A stretch of DNA of 59,230 nucleotides, from positions 1-59,230 of the forward strand of contig UQTM01000015.1 of assembly GCA_900544025.1 (NCBI GenBank), read 5' to 3'. This DNA comes from an uncultured Odoribacter sp. Lineage in GTDB: Bacteria; Bacteroidota; Bacteroidia; Bacteroidales; Marinifilaceae. Under the pieces are notes generated by a model. That model had not been told where the DNA came from. It was given only the letters and a program-made list of their open reading frames with translations, and ran no database searches. Below are positions 9,047 to 17,440 of the stretch, one piece after another (the first letter of the stretch is position 1; every line of letters starts with the position of its first letter). The position numbers and the translations under genes were made by a program.

Positions 9047-9196
9047 AAGCCTGTAAAATAAACAAGTCCGGTTGTGCCGGAAATTTTTGCGAAGATACGG
9101 ATTTTCATGAAAAGATGAAAAGAGAGAACCAAAAATTAGGAAGCGATTGAATATAAGCCCGGTATCTTTTTAATATTAAAAAAGTGTTAATCTGTG

Positions 9197-9213
9197 CTCT
9201 CTTCTCGAGAGAG
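9197..9213. promoter_or_regulatory. Small hairpin upstream of the desulfidase gene
   Basis: CTCTCT (9197-9202) pairs with AGAGAG (9208-9213) across a 5-nt loop, just upstream of the TAAATTTG -7 element at 9229. It could be an operator or chance symmetry. Confidence 0.25.
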
Positions 9214-9228
9214 TAAAGTAAAAACCGA

Positions 9229-9236
9229 TAAATTTG
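9229..9236 (+). promoter_or_regulatory. -7 promoter element
   Basis: TAAATTTG matches TAnnTTTG, 34 nt upstream of the ATG at 9271. No -33 element is obvious. Confidence 0.5.
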
Positions 9237-9270
9237 CCTCAATTTATGTTGAATATGAAATTAGCTCTAT

Positions 9271-10554
9271 ATGGGTCAGGCTACTGAACAACAAATCATT
9301 GAAATACTGAAGCAGGAAACCATTCCTGCTCTTGGGTGTACAGAGCCTGTTGCCTGTGCCCTGGCTTGTGCAAAATGCCGTGAAGTGCTGGGTGGCGTTC
9401 CGGACCGCATTAAAGTGTTGGTGAGCGGGAATATCTATAAGAACGGGATGGGCGTGGGGATTCCCGGGACGGGGATGACCGGATTGCCTATCGCCGCCGC
9501 TTTGGGAGCTGTGTGCGGAAAGACGGAATACGGGCTGGAGGTGCTGAAAAAAGTTTCCGAAGGTTGCAATTTGTCGCTGTCGAAAGAATTGCTGGAAAAG
9601 GATGCAGTAGAAATCTGCCTCGACGAAAATGCGCCCGACAAGCTTTATGCAGAGGCGATCTGCACGAAAGGCGGGGATGTGGTGAGAACGGTTATCGTGC
9701 ACACCCATACGAACATCGTGCTGGTGGAAAAAAACGGAGAAACCCTGTTTAAAAAGGATTACCGGCCCCTGACGGCTGAAAAAAAGAATCGTCCGGAACT
9801 GAGTGTTGCGCGTATCTGGGAATTTATACACCAGGTGGATGTCGGGAAAATCGAATTCGTGCTTCAGGGAGCGGAAATGAATAAAGCCATATCGGAAGAA
9901 GGATTGAAAAGTGCCTATGGGCTGCAAATCGGTAAAACCCTGAAAGAAAACATCGACAAAGGATTGCTGGAAGATGATTTTCTGAACAATGTACTGATCC
10001 GGGCCACAGCCGCTTCGGATGCCCGTATGGACGGATGCGAAAAACCGGTCATGACCAATTCCGGTAGCGGTAACCAGGGAATCACGGTATATTTGCCTGT
10101 CGTGGTCGCGGCAGAACGCTTCGGCTCTTCGCGCGAACAACTGACGCGTGCACTCGCATTGAGTAACCTGATCGCCGCCCATATCCATTATTACATGGGG
10201 CATCTGTCTGCTCTTTGCGGAATACTGATTGCGGGAACGGGATCCGCTTCGGCAATCACCTATCTGATGGGAGGAACTTACGAGCAAATGGTGAATACCA
10301 TAAAAACCATGTGTTCCAACCTTACCGGAATGATGTGCGACGGAGCGAAACAAGGCTGTGCCCTGAAAGTATATTCCGGCGTATCTGCCGCAGTACAGGC
10401 GGCATTGCTGTCGATGAACGGAATCAAAACCCAAAACGACGGAATCATCGAGGACGATATTGAAAAAACGATCCGTAACGTCGGATTGATCGGTACGGCC
10501 GGCATGGAGCAAACCGATAAAACGATCCTCAACATCATGTGTAAAAAGAAATAA
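9271..10554 (+). CDS. L-cysteine desulfidase / serine dehydratase alpha-like enzyme (UPF0597 family)
   Basis: 427 aa, full length for the family. Signatures are IPALGCTEPVACALAC near the N-terminus, a Gly-rich SGNIYKNGMGVGIPGTGMTG, NSGSGNQGI in the middle, and the C-terminal Cys cluster MCSNLTGMMCDGAKQGCALK, which would bind an iron-sulfur cluster. Family knowledge: members degrade L-cysteine to pyruvate, sulfide and ammonia, or act as L-serine ammonia-lyases; the sequence alone does not decide which. It is cytoplasmic and monocistronic. It is the last gene before the AT-rich leader of the polysaccharide locus, so it marks that boundary. Confidence 0.88.
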   Translation: MGQATEQQIIEILKQETIPALGCTEPVACALACAKCREVLGGVPDRIKVLVSGNIYKNGMGVGIPGTGMTGLPIAAALGAVCGKTEYGLEVLKKVSEGCNLSLSKELLEKDAVEICLDENAPDKLYAEAICTKGGDVVRTVIVHTHTNIVLVEKNGETLFKKDYRPLTAEKKNRPELSVARIWEFIHQVDVGKIEFVLQGAEMNKAISEEGLKSAYGLQIGKTLKENIDKGLLEDDFLNNVLIRATAASDARMDGCEKPVMTNSGSGNQGITVYLPVVVAAERFGSSREQLTRALALSNLIAAHIHYYMGHLSALCGILIAGTGSASAITYLMGGTYEQMVNTIKTMCSNLTGMMCDGAKQGCALKVYSGVSAAVQAALLSMNGIKTQNDGIIEDDIEKTIRNVGLIGTAGMEQTDKTILNIMCKKK

Positions 10555-10980
10555 CTCTTTTTGCAAAAATAGGGCTTAAAAAACTGGCTTTAAAAAAACG
10601 TCCTTCATCCGGTAGAAATCCTAATAATTGACAGGGAAATCCGATAGGGAATGTTCTTGTCGTAATGGTCTGATTTGAATGGTTTTAAACAATAGATCAG
10701 CATTGAAACGTAAAAAATATCATTGCTTGGAATGGAATGAAATTCCGAGGGTATGAAAATTCCTGTTTTAAGCAAACTTCGCAATTGTATTTGTAATCTT
10801 TTGCTATTTTGTAAATATAATTTTAAGTTCGGGTTTATAAAAAATATATTTGAAAAAAGGACATTTTATTTTTCCGGAAATCCCGATTCATAAACCTTAA
10901 AATGCATGAAAACAACGTGAGTTTAAAGTTTTTCTTTTTATAAAATCCGGGTATTGGTTCGTGTCTTTAAAAATAAATCA

Positions 10981-10988
10981 TATCTTTG
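10981..10988 (+). promoter_or_regulatory. -7 promoter element, fixed promoter of the polysaccharide leader
   Basis: TATCTTTG matches TAnnTTTG exactly. A TTGG at 10954-10957 is a possible -33 element, with a spacer of ~23 nt that is slightly long. It lies 44 bp outside the left inverted repeat, so transcription from here would cross the candidate invertible segment whatever its orientation. Confidence 0.5.
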
Positions 10989-11032
10989 CCTTAATTATCG
11001 CTTAGGGGATTAATTGGTAAGTTTTATCCATA

Positions 11033-11179
11033 AAAAAACGAACGTTTAATTTTGGTGCAATAAGAATAGAATAATGTAAAGTAGGAGGAAATATAAAAAG
11101 ATGATTGTTAAATAATTAAGAAAAGATGTAAATTAAGGAATAAAAAAGAAAAAACGAGGAATAAAAACGTTCGTTTTTT
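11033..11179. repeat. Candidate invertible segment upstream of the polysaccharide locus
   Basis: The left arm AAAAAACGAACGTTT (11033-11047) is an exact reverse complement of the right arm AAACGTTCGTTTTTT (11165-11179); 117 bp separate them. The core AAACGTTCGT matches the ARACGTTCGT-type core I recall for the inverted repeats around Bacteroides fragilis capsule promoters flipped by the serine invertase Mpi. A TAnnTTTG match (TAATTTTG, 11047-11054) reads toward the locus but straddles the repeat and lacks a -33 partner, so ON/OFF state cannot be read. The segment also carries a strong AGGAGG (11083-11088) and an ATG at 11101 followed by only three sense codons. No serine invertase gene is in the window. 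Confidence 0.6.
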
Positions 11180-11290
11180 CTGGTTGATTGCATTTATTGT
11201 TAATCGTTTTATAACAATCTTATTTTCTTGTATCCTTTCTTAGTTTTAGTTTAACTACTTGATTATTCATGGTTTTATTACATTCATTTT

Positions 11291-11507
11291 GCGTCGCTTA
11301 CTCACAGTCTCCGAGGCATGGCATCCGAAGTTCCTTCAGTGCCTGGGACGTAAAAGAGTCTCCCGGTGGCGTCGCCGTGGGTTGCTACACATATAGGGTA
11401 ACAGACCGAATGTGAACTGGACTTTCTGTGTCCGGTGGGGAAACCCCCGAAGGCAACGTCGCTGCAGTGGTTTCTGGGAGCGGGAGTTCGATTCTCCCGG
11501 CAGCGCC
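11291..11507 (+). ncRNA. Candidate structured RNA with tRNA/tmRNA-like 3' end, family unknown
   Basis: This is a GC-rich island in AT-rich DNA. Visible helices: GTCTC (11307-11311) with GGGAC (11345-11349), enclosing AGGCA/TGCCT and GAAG/CTTC; GGCG/CGCC within 11367-11375; a 7-bp stem ACTGGAC (11416-11422) with GTCCGGT (11430-11436) and a 7-nt loop; and GGGG-AAA-CCCC at 11437-11447. The 3' end is a perfect T-arm: GGGAG, loop TTCGATT, CTCCC (11482-11498), followed by GGCAGCGCC. CGCTGC (11460-11465) can pair with GCAGCG (11500-11505). The segment TTTCTGGGAGC plus T-arm resembles a tmRNA 3' end, but no tmRNA 5' end, tag ORF or CCA is present. It could be a tmRNA or tRNA remnant at an integration scar, or a regulatory leader. 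Confidence 0.5.
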
Positions 11508-11542
11508 TAATAATAATTGTATTTAGAGTTTTTTAATTTATA

Positions 11543-13084
11543 ATGAATAAAGAAACAAGGACGTCGAAAAGTATTCAAAATGCAAAAATTGCATTGTTAT
11601 TTTATTTTATAAACCTCGTTCTAAGTTTTTTTTCTCGAAAAATATTTTTAGAGTATTTGGGGGCGGAGGTGTTGGGATTGAATACGACAGCTCAAAATTT
11701 ACTCGGTTTTTTGAATTTGGCCGAGTTAGGTATCGGATCGGCTATTTCTTATGCTTTATATCGTCCTATTTTTGAAAAAAATACTCAAACTATCAATGAA
11801 ATCGTTTCTGTTCAAGGATATTTATATAGAAAGATAGCTTATATTGTATTTGCAGCGGCTGTTGTATTTATGTTTTTCTTTCCCTGGATTTTTGAGAAAG
11901 CGGAAATTCCCTTATGGTATGCCTATGCGACATTTGTTGTTTTATTATGCAGTTCTTTATTCAGCTATCTGTGGAACTATCGCCAGATTGTATTGACAGC
12001 AGATCAAAAGGAATATAAAGTTACCATTAATCTTCAAGGATTTAAAATCATAAAGGTTTTACTACAAATTGCAGCAATGGTTTTTTTATTCAATGGTTAC
12101 CTTTGGTGGCTTGTGTTGGAATTTATAATGGCTGTAATCACGGTGGTTGTTCTAAACTGGTTGTTGAAAAAGGAATACCCTTGGCTAAAAAGCAGTCCGG
12201 GCGAAGGGAAAATTTTAAAACAAAAATATCCTATAATTTTATCTAAAACGAAGCAGATATTTTTTCATAAAATCGGAGGTTTTGTTTTAACCCAGACGAG
12301 TCCGCTGATTATTTATGCGTATACTTCTTTGACCCTTGTTGCTTTTTATGGTAACTATATGTTGATTGTTGCCGGAGTAACGTTGTTATTGTCGGCACTT
12401 TTTAATAGTATAAATGCGGGTATTGGTAACTTAGTTGCAGAAGGAGACAGGAAAAGGGTAATAAAAGTTTTTGATGAATTGTTTTCTTCCCGGTTCTGGT
12501 TTGTGAGTACGATTTGTTTTGCCGTTTACCTGCTTACGCCTTCTTTTATTACTTTATGGATTGGACAGCAGTATTTGTTAGATAATCTGTCGTTTATATT
12601 GATCATTGCGATTATGTATATTAATCTGATTCGTACTGTGGTAGATTCCTTTATCAGTGCGTATGGATTGTTTCAAGATATATGGGCGACACTTACGGAA
12701 GCGGCTTTAAATTTAGGTTGTTCTCTGGGATTAGGATATTTTTGGGGATTACCCGGAATTTTATCCGGAGTACTGATTAGTTTGTTGCTGATAATCTTTT
12801 CTTGGAAACCCTATTTCCTGTTTCGTTGGGGTTTTAAATTATCTGTTACAAGGTATTTTTTAATGTATGCAAAACATTTTTTGTGGGGAGGGATAGCGTT
12901 TTTTATTAGTTTGAAAGTTGCGGGATATATCACTATAAATATATCGGATTCTTTTTTAATGTTAGGTATATATGCCTGTCTTACGGTGGGATTTTATTTC
13001 ATATTAAGTGGGGTACTGCTTTATTGTTTTTGTTCAGGTATGAAAAATTTTACAGCTCGTTTTATGAATTTTATATGTAGATAA
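11543..13084 (+). CDS. wzx: Wzx-type polysaccharide flippase
   Basis: 513 aa with about 12-14 hydrophobic segments over the whole length and the N-terminal motif SRKIFLEYLGAEVLGLNTTAQNLLGFLNLAELGIGSAISYAL typical of the oligosaccharide flippase/MATE superfamily (shown here in part only: key residues are the LG-x-E-x-LG and AELGIGSA elements). It moves undecaprenyl-linked repeat units across the inner membrane. It is the first gene of the polysaccharide operon, 35 bp after the structured leader. The base composition is strongly AT-rich compared with upstream genes, consistent with horizontal exchange of the locus. Confidence 0.9.
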   Translation: MNKETRTSKSIQNAKIALLFYFINLVLSFFSRKIFLEYLGAEVLGLNTTAQNLLGFLNLAELGIGSAISYALYRPIFEKNTQTINEIVSVQGYLYRKIAYIVFAAAVVFMFFFPWIFEKAEIPLWYAYATFVVLLCSSLFSYLWNYRQIVLTADQKEYKVTINLQGFKIIKVLLQIAAMVFLFNGYLWWLVLEFIMAVITVVVLNWLLKKEYPWLKSSPGEGKILKQKYPIILSKTKQIFFHKIGGFVLTQTSPLIIYAYTSLTLVAFYGNYMLIVAGVTLLLSALFNSINAGIGNLVAEGDRKRVIKVFDELFSSRFWFVSTICFAVYLLTPSFITLWIGQQYLLDNLSFILIIAIMYINLIRTVVDSFISAYGLFQDIWATLTEAALNLGCSLGLGYFWGLPGILSGVLISLLLIIFSWKPYFLFRWGFKLSVTRYFLMYAKHFLWGGIAFFISLKVAGYITINISDSFLMLGIYACLTVGFYFILSGVLLYCFCSGMKNFTARFMNFICR

Positions 13085-13092
13085 ATTCGTTT

Positions 13093-14235
13093 ATGAAAAT
13101 ATTGATCGATTTAGTTTATGTAAGACCAAATAATATATATTCCAGTTTATCGATATATGCTTTTAGGATTATAGATACTTTTCGTCAAACTGGACGTTTT
13201 AAGGAGATTGTCTTATTGATAACTCCGGAATTGAAGGAGTTGTGTGAAAAAAAATTTCCCGAGTTTGAGTATATCGTTTATTCTGTTCCTGATAATTTTT
13301 GGGTGAAAATAAAATATTTTAAATTATTGTATGCCTGGAATTACTACCGTAAGGTTGTAAATTGTTCGGGGTGTAATGGAATTTTGATTATAGGGGATCT
13401 GTGCTTGTATTCAATATTTCGTTTTAAGATGAATAAAGTGCTCATTATTCATGATTTAAAATCTTTAACGGATCAGGAAAATACTAAATTTCAAAGGTTT
13501 GTCAGTAAGTTGTATTATAAGTGGCAGACGAAAAATTCTACAAGAATAATAGCTATTTCAGAATATACCAGACAATCTATATTAAAGATTTACAGGTCGA
13601 TAAAACCGGAAAAAGTTAAAACGATATATAATGGAGTGGTTATGTCGTCGAAGGAACAAAAACCTTTAGCGATGCCCGCTGAATTAAAATATATTCTTTA
13701 TGTAAATACATTGTTTGAGTATAAAAATATTTTAACTGTATTAAAGGCTTTTAATTTTATAAAATCAAATATTGAGCATAAGTTAGTTATCGTTGGCAAG
13801 CCCACGCCGTATTGGCAGAACGAATTGTTACCTTATATAAAGCAAGTAAAATTGGAAGATAGAATTATTCAAATGTCTAATCTTCAGGATTCGGAATTGA
13901 AATATTTGTATATTCATGCTTCTTTATTTGTTACGGCTTCTTTACACGAAGGATTTGGTTTAACACCCATTGAAGCCGGAATTTGTAAATGCCCTGTGGT
14001 ATCTTCTCGCTGCGAAGCTTTACCCGATTCGACGATGGAGTTGTTGTTTTATTATGATCCTCCCTACGATTATGAAGTTTTGGGCAGAAAGATGGCTTCC
14101 GTGTTGTCTGCTCCCCCCGAAATGTCTGAATTAGAGTTTATTTCTCAGAAATATAAAGACAGGTATGACCTCCGAAAGCAAGTGGAACAGATATATAATC
14201 TTTTTTTTGAATTAGCATGTAACGATAAATTTTAG
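13093..14235 (+). CDS. GT4-type glycosyltransferase
   Basis: 380 aa, GT-B fold. The C-terminal half has the GT4 donor-site signature: YILYVNTLFEYKNILTVLKAF, KLVIVGKPTPYW and ASLHEGFGLTPIEAG, where EGFGLTPIEA carries the E-x7-E pair. The central AISEYTRQSILKIY and TIYNGV segments are also usual. It is cytoplasmic or peripheral to the inner membrane and adds one sugar to the lipid-linked repeat unit. Donor and acceptor cannot be read from sequence. It starts 8 nt after the flippase stop. Confidence 0.87.
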   Translation: MKILIDLVYVRPNNIYSSLSIYAFRIIDTFRQTGRFKEIVLLITPELKELCEKKFPEFEYIVYSVPDNFWVKIKYFKLLYAWNYYRKVVNCSGCNGILIIGDLCLYSIFRFKMNKVLIIHDLKSLTDQENTKFQRFVSKLYYKWQTKNSTRIIAISEYTRQSILKIYRSIKPEKVKTIYNGVVMSSKEQKPLAMPAELKYILYVNTLFEYKNILTVLKAFNFIKSNIEHKLVIVGKPTPYWQNELLPYIKQVKLEDRIIQMSNLQDSELKYLYIHASLFVTASLHEGFGLTPIEAGICKCPVVSSRCEALPDSTMELLFYYDPPYDYEVLGRKMASVLSAPPEMSELEFISQKYKDRYDLRKQVEQIYNLFFELACNDKF

Positions 14236-14351
14236 TTTCTTATAATATAGCGGAAAGATTTGAAAAGAACAGGTAGATATTATTTTGCTTGAAAGTAGAA
14301 AACGAGAGGCGCATCTCTTGAAGATACAAGATAAAGTTAGAATTTGATTTC

Positions 14352-16358
14352 ATGGGATATTTATTTGAAAACAAAGTAATCGTTTTTGGTGGAAATCATC
14401 ATAATACATTAGGAGTAATACGGAGTTTAGGAAAGAGAGGAATAAAAGTTTATGCTCTTATACATGGTGGCTGCAAAAGTTTCGTTGGTAAAAGCCGTTA
14501 TATAACGAAAAGCTGGATTATCGACCGGGAAGAAGATGGAATAGAATTGCTTATCAAGCAGTTTGCGCATGAAAAAGTAAAACCTGTTATTATTTGTTGC
14601 AGTGACGGTGCTTCAAGCGTCGTGGATTCGAACTACGAAGTTCTGAAAAAATACTTTTATTTTCCCAATGCCGGTCAGCAAGGGAGAATAAATGAATTAA
14701 TGAACAAAGAAACAATGCGTCTTTTGGCGGAAGAGTGCGGAATGCTTACTCCTTCGACCTGGAGTTTGAAAATTGGAGATAATATTCCTGAAGACATAAA
14801 ATATCCTTGTATTACAAAACCCTTATGCAGTATTGAAGGATCGAAGGCCGATATTTATATATGCCAGACATCAGACGAGCTGATAGATTCTTTACAAAAA
14901 ATTCACAGTAAATATGTTCAGATTCAGGAATATATAGATAAAGAATTTGAATTCCAACTGATAGGATGTTCTTTAAATGGGGGAGAACAAGTCGTCATTC
15001 CGGGAATATCGAAAATTATTAGAGCTTCGAAAATTTCTAATACAGGTTTTTTGAGCTATATACCGTGCGAACAATTTGATTTCGACCTAACGTTTACGAA
15101 GAACTTTATTAAGCGGACGGGATATTCCGGTCTGTTTAGTGTGGAATTTCTAAGGAGTCGTTCCGGAGAGACATATTTTATGGAAATAAACTTCAGAAAT
15201 GATGGAAATGCATATTCTGTTACTGCCGCCGGTTGTAATTTACCTTATATATGGACTCTTGGACATGCGGGGGGAGATATAGAAAACGAACCGTTGGCTA
15301 TAAGTAAACCCATTTACGTCATGCCTGAAACGATAGATTTTATCACGAATGTCTTAAAAGGTGATTTGTCGTTTGGGGCTTGGTTGAAAGACGTAAGACG
15401 TTCGCAGGGTTTTCTTTTATTTAATAAAAAAGATATTAAGCCTTGGTTATGGGTGGTAAAAGATATTTTTATGTACAAAATAAAGAAAAATGTATCAGGA
15501 TACTTGAAAGGTCGCTGGAACATTGGCTTTATTGATTTTGATGAAAATTTAATTTGGAAAGAACCTTTAGGGAAGATTTATTGGCTAAAACATGCTTATA
15601 AAGACCGTTGGTTCGCCGATCCTTTTATTTTATCGGTTACCGATTCGGAGATAGAGGTGTTGGTTGAGGAATTTTATGATCCTATCGACCGAGGACGTAT
15701 TTCCAAGCTCGTTATAGATAAGAATTCTTACACGTTGAAAAAATGTATCCCTATTCTTGAATTGGATACGCATCTTTCTTTTCCTGTTATTTTCCGGGCT
15801 AATAACGAGGTGTATATTTATCCGGAAAGTTCACGAAGCCAGCAATTGGTGCTATACCGATATGACTGTGATAGCGAAACCGTTGAAGTTTTAAAAGTGT
15901 TAAGTGGCGAACCGTTGACCGATGCAACAATAACCACTTTATTCGGTTCTCCTTATTTGTTCTCTACCCGTATGCCGGAACCCAATAAAAATATTTTAAA
16001 TATTTATAGCGCGCACGAATGGGACGGGGATTATAGGTTGAAACAATCCGTGACCTTTCAAGACAATACTGCCCGTAATGCTGGGGAGATATTTAAAATA
16101 GGGAATCGTTTCATTCGTCCGGCTCAGGATTGCAACGGTGCATATGGGCGCGGCATTGTATTTCAGGAAGTTTTTTTTCAGGATGGAATGTTTTCTTTTC
16201 AGGAACTGAAACGTCATTACCCGAAGTCTTGGCGTTATCATCTGGGAATGCATACTTTTAGCGTACAGGAAAATATAGCCGTTGTAGATGGGCGTGGATA
16301 TAGGAATCCTATATTTGGTCATTTTATAGATACTCTTCGTGAAATTTTACATATTTGA
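14352..16358 (+). CDS. Fusion: ATP-grasp ligase plus GINT1-N-like beta-propeller domain
   Basis: 668 aa. Residues ~1-320 are an ATP-grasp enzyme: KVIVFGGNHHNTLGVIRSLG, lid lysine region YPCITKPLCS, VQIQEYIDKEFEFQLIG, and the metal-binding end YFMEINFRNDGNAYSVTAAG. The closest families I recall are D-aspartate ligase and carboxylate-amine ligases. Residues ~395-668 are a separate module (WFADPFILSV, RISKLVIDKNSY, YIYPESSRSQQLVLY, RPAQDCNGAYGRGI) that I recognise from the N-terminal domain of glucosamine inositolphosphorylceramide transferase 1-like proteins. A role in adding an amino acid or amide to a glycan is inferred. It is preceded by a 116-bp gap and followed by a TGA that overlaps the next gene region. 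Confidence 0.72.
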   Translation: MGYLFENKVIVFGGNHHNTLGVIRSLGKRGIKVYALIHGGCKSFVGKSRYITKSWIIDREEDGIELLIKQFAHEKVKPVIICCSDGASSVVDSNYEVLKKYFYFPNAGQQGRINELMNKETMRLLAEECGMLTPSTWSLKIGDNIPEDIKYPCITKPLCSIEGSKADIYICQTSDELIDSLQKIHSKYVQIQEYIDKEFEFQLIGCSLNGGEQVVIPGISKIIRASKISNTGFLSYIPCEQFDFDLTFTKNFIKRTGYSGLFSVEFLRSRSGETYFMEINFRNDGNAYSVTAAGCNLPYIWTLGHAGGDIENEPLAISKPIYVMPETIDFITNVLKGDLSFGAWLKDVRRSQGFLLFNKKDIKPWLWVVKDIFMYKIKKNVSGYLKGRWNIGFIDFDENLIWKEPLGKIYWLKHAYKDRWFADPFILSVTDSEIEVLVEEFYDPIDRGRISKLVIDKNSYTLKKCIPILELDTHLSFPVIFRANNEVYIYPESSRSQQLVLYRYDCDSETVEVLKVLSGEPLTDATITTLFGSPYLFSTRMPEPNKNILNIYSAHEWDGDYRLKQSVTFQDNTARNAGEIFKIGNRFIRPAQDCNGAYGRGIVFQEVFFQDGMFSFQELKRHYPKSWRYHLGMHTFSVQENIAVVDGRGYRNPIFGHFIDTLREILHI

Positions 16359-16363
16359 AAAAA

Positions 16364-17440
16364 ATGAGATTATTATTTTATATTTCGAGTTTGAGTGGAG
16401 GAGGTGCGGAGAGGGTCATGGCTATATTGTGTAATGAATTAGTGAAGAGAGGGCATGAAATTTATCTTACTACTAATACGAAACAGACTTTTGTCTATAA
16501 GCTTGATGAAAAGGTAAATATTCTTTCTCTGTATCCGGAGAATTATGAGAAATTACCGAAAATAAGCCGGACATTCAAATTATATTATTCGATGCGGTCT
16601 ATCGCGCGGCAGGTGAAGCCGGATATTATTATTTCGTTTATGCATAACGTTTGTTTGGCTGTAGCCGGTTTATCGATCCCCGTGATTCAATCAGAACACA
16701 CCACGTTTGCCAGAAAAGTTTCCCGTAAATTTGATTTTGAAAGGTGGTATATAAATAAACTGGCAGCCAAAGTTACGGTGTTGACCCAGTACGATTATGA
16801 TTTGATAGGAAAGAGTTTACCGCGGAAGGTCGTGATGCCCAATCCCCTGACTTTTTCGCCGTTGCCTTCTGTTCCTGATAAAAATAAAACCATACTTGCC
16901 GTAGGGCGACTGGATGTGTGGAAAGTGAAGGGATTCGACACACTCATAAAGATATGGAGCTTAGTTGCCGATCGGTATAGCGACTGGAAGTTGGATATAG
17001 CCGGGACAGGGACAGAAGAAAGCTTGGATAAGTTGAAAGCCTTGACGGTAAAGTGGGGGGTGACCGATTCAGTTCGTTTCCTGGGATTTAGGAGCGATGT
17101 CGATAGATTGATGCAACAAAGTCCTATTTTTATTTTAACTTCCAGATATGAAGGATTTGGAATGGTATTACTCGAGGCCATGTCGCAAGGATGTGCTTGC
17201 GTGAGTTTTGATTGCATGGCTGGACCGAGGGAAATTATAACTCATAATCAGGATGGATTTTTGGTAGCGGATCAAGACGAAAAAGAAATGGTAGAAGCGA
17301 TTTCTTTATTGATCGAAGATGAAAATCTAAGGCTGAAATTAGCTACCGAAGCTCTTCAGAAAGTAAAGCGGTATAAATCTGAATCGATTGTAGATCGATG
17401 GGAATGTTTGTTTTCTGAAATATTGAAAAGGAAAAAATGA
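16364..17440 (+). CDS. GT4-type glycosyltransferase
   Basis: 358 aa. The N-terminus MRLLFYISSLSGGGAERVM carries the SGGGAERV loop typical of GT4 enzymes. The C-terminal domain has ILAVGRLDVWKVKGFDTLI, DIAGTGTEESL and SRYEGFGMVLLEAMSQGCA with the E-x7-E pair. I use the ATG at 16364. A TTG at 16355 overlapping the previous stop would add only three residues. It is most like GalNAc- or Gal-type transferases of capsule loci, but the sugar cannot be assigned. Its stop overlaps the next start (ATGA). Confidence 0.88.
   Translation: MRLLFYISSLSGGGAERVMAILCNELVKRGHEIYLTTNTKQTFVYKLDEKVNILSLYPENYEKLPKISRTFKLYYSMRSIARQVKPDIIISFMHNVCLAVAGLSIPVIQSEHTTFARKVSRKFDFERWYINKLAAKVTVLTQYDYDLIGKSLPRKVVMPNPLTFSPLPSVPDKNKTILAVGRLDVWKVKGFDTLIKIWSLVADRYSDWKLDIAGTGTEESLDKLKALTVKWGVTDSVRFLGFRSDVDRLMQQSPIFILTSRYEGFGMVLLEAMSQGCACVSFDCMAGPREIITHNQDGFLVADQDEKEMVEAISLLIEDENLRLKLATEALQKVKRYKSESIVDRWECLFSEILKRKK

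Larger units (their letters stand above)
10555..11542. other. 988-bp AT-rich leader without a protein gene, upstream of the polysaccharide locus
   Basis: No convincing reading frame lies in either strand. From left to right it holds plus-strand -7 matches at 10845-10852 (TATATTTG) and 10981-10988 (TATCTTTG), a pair of 15-bp inverted repeats (11033-11047 and 11165-11179), and a sharply delimited GC-rich island with dense stem potential (11291-11507) that ends 35 bp before the flippase start. The left ~400 bp show nothing further. Confidence 0.75.

Noticed and set aside
11291..11507. Intact tmRNA or tRNA gene
   Set aside because: Only the 3' T-arm and acceptor-like tail fit. There is no tmRNA 5' end, no tag reading frame, no complementary 5' acceptor strand upstream and no CCA, so only a tRNA/tmRNA-like call is made.
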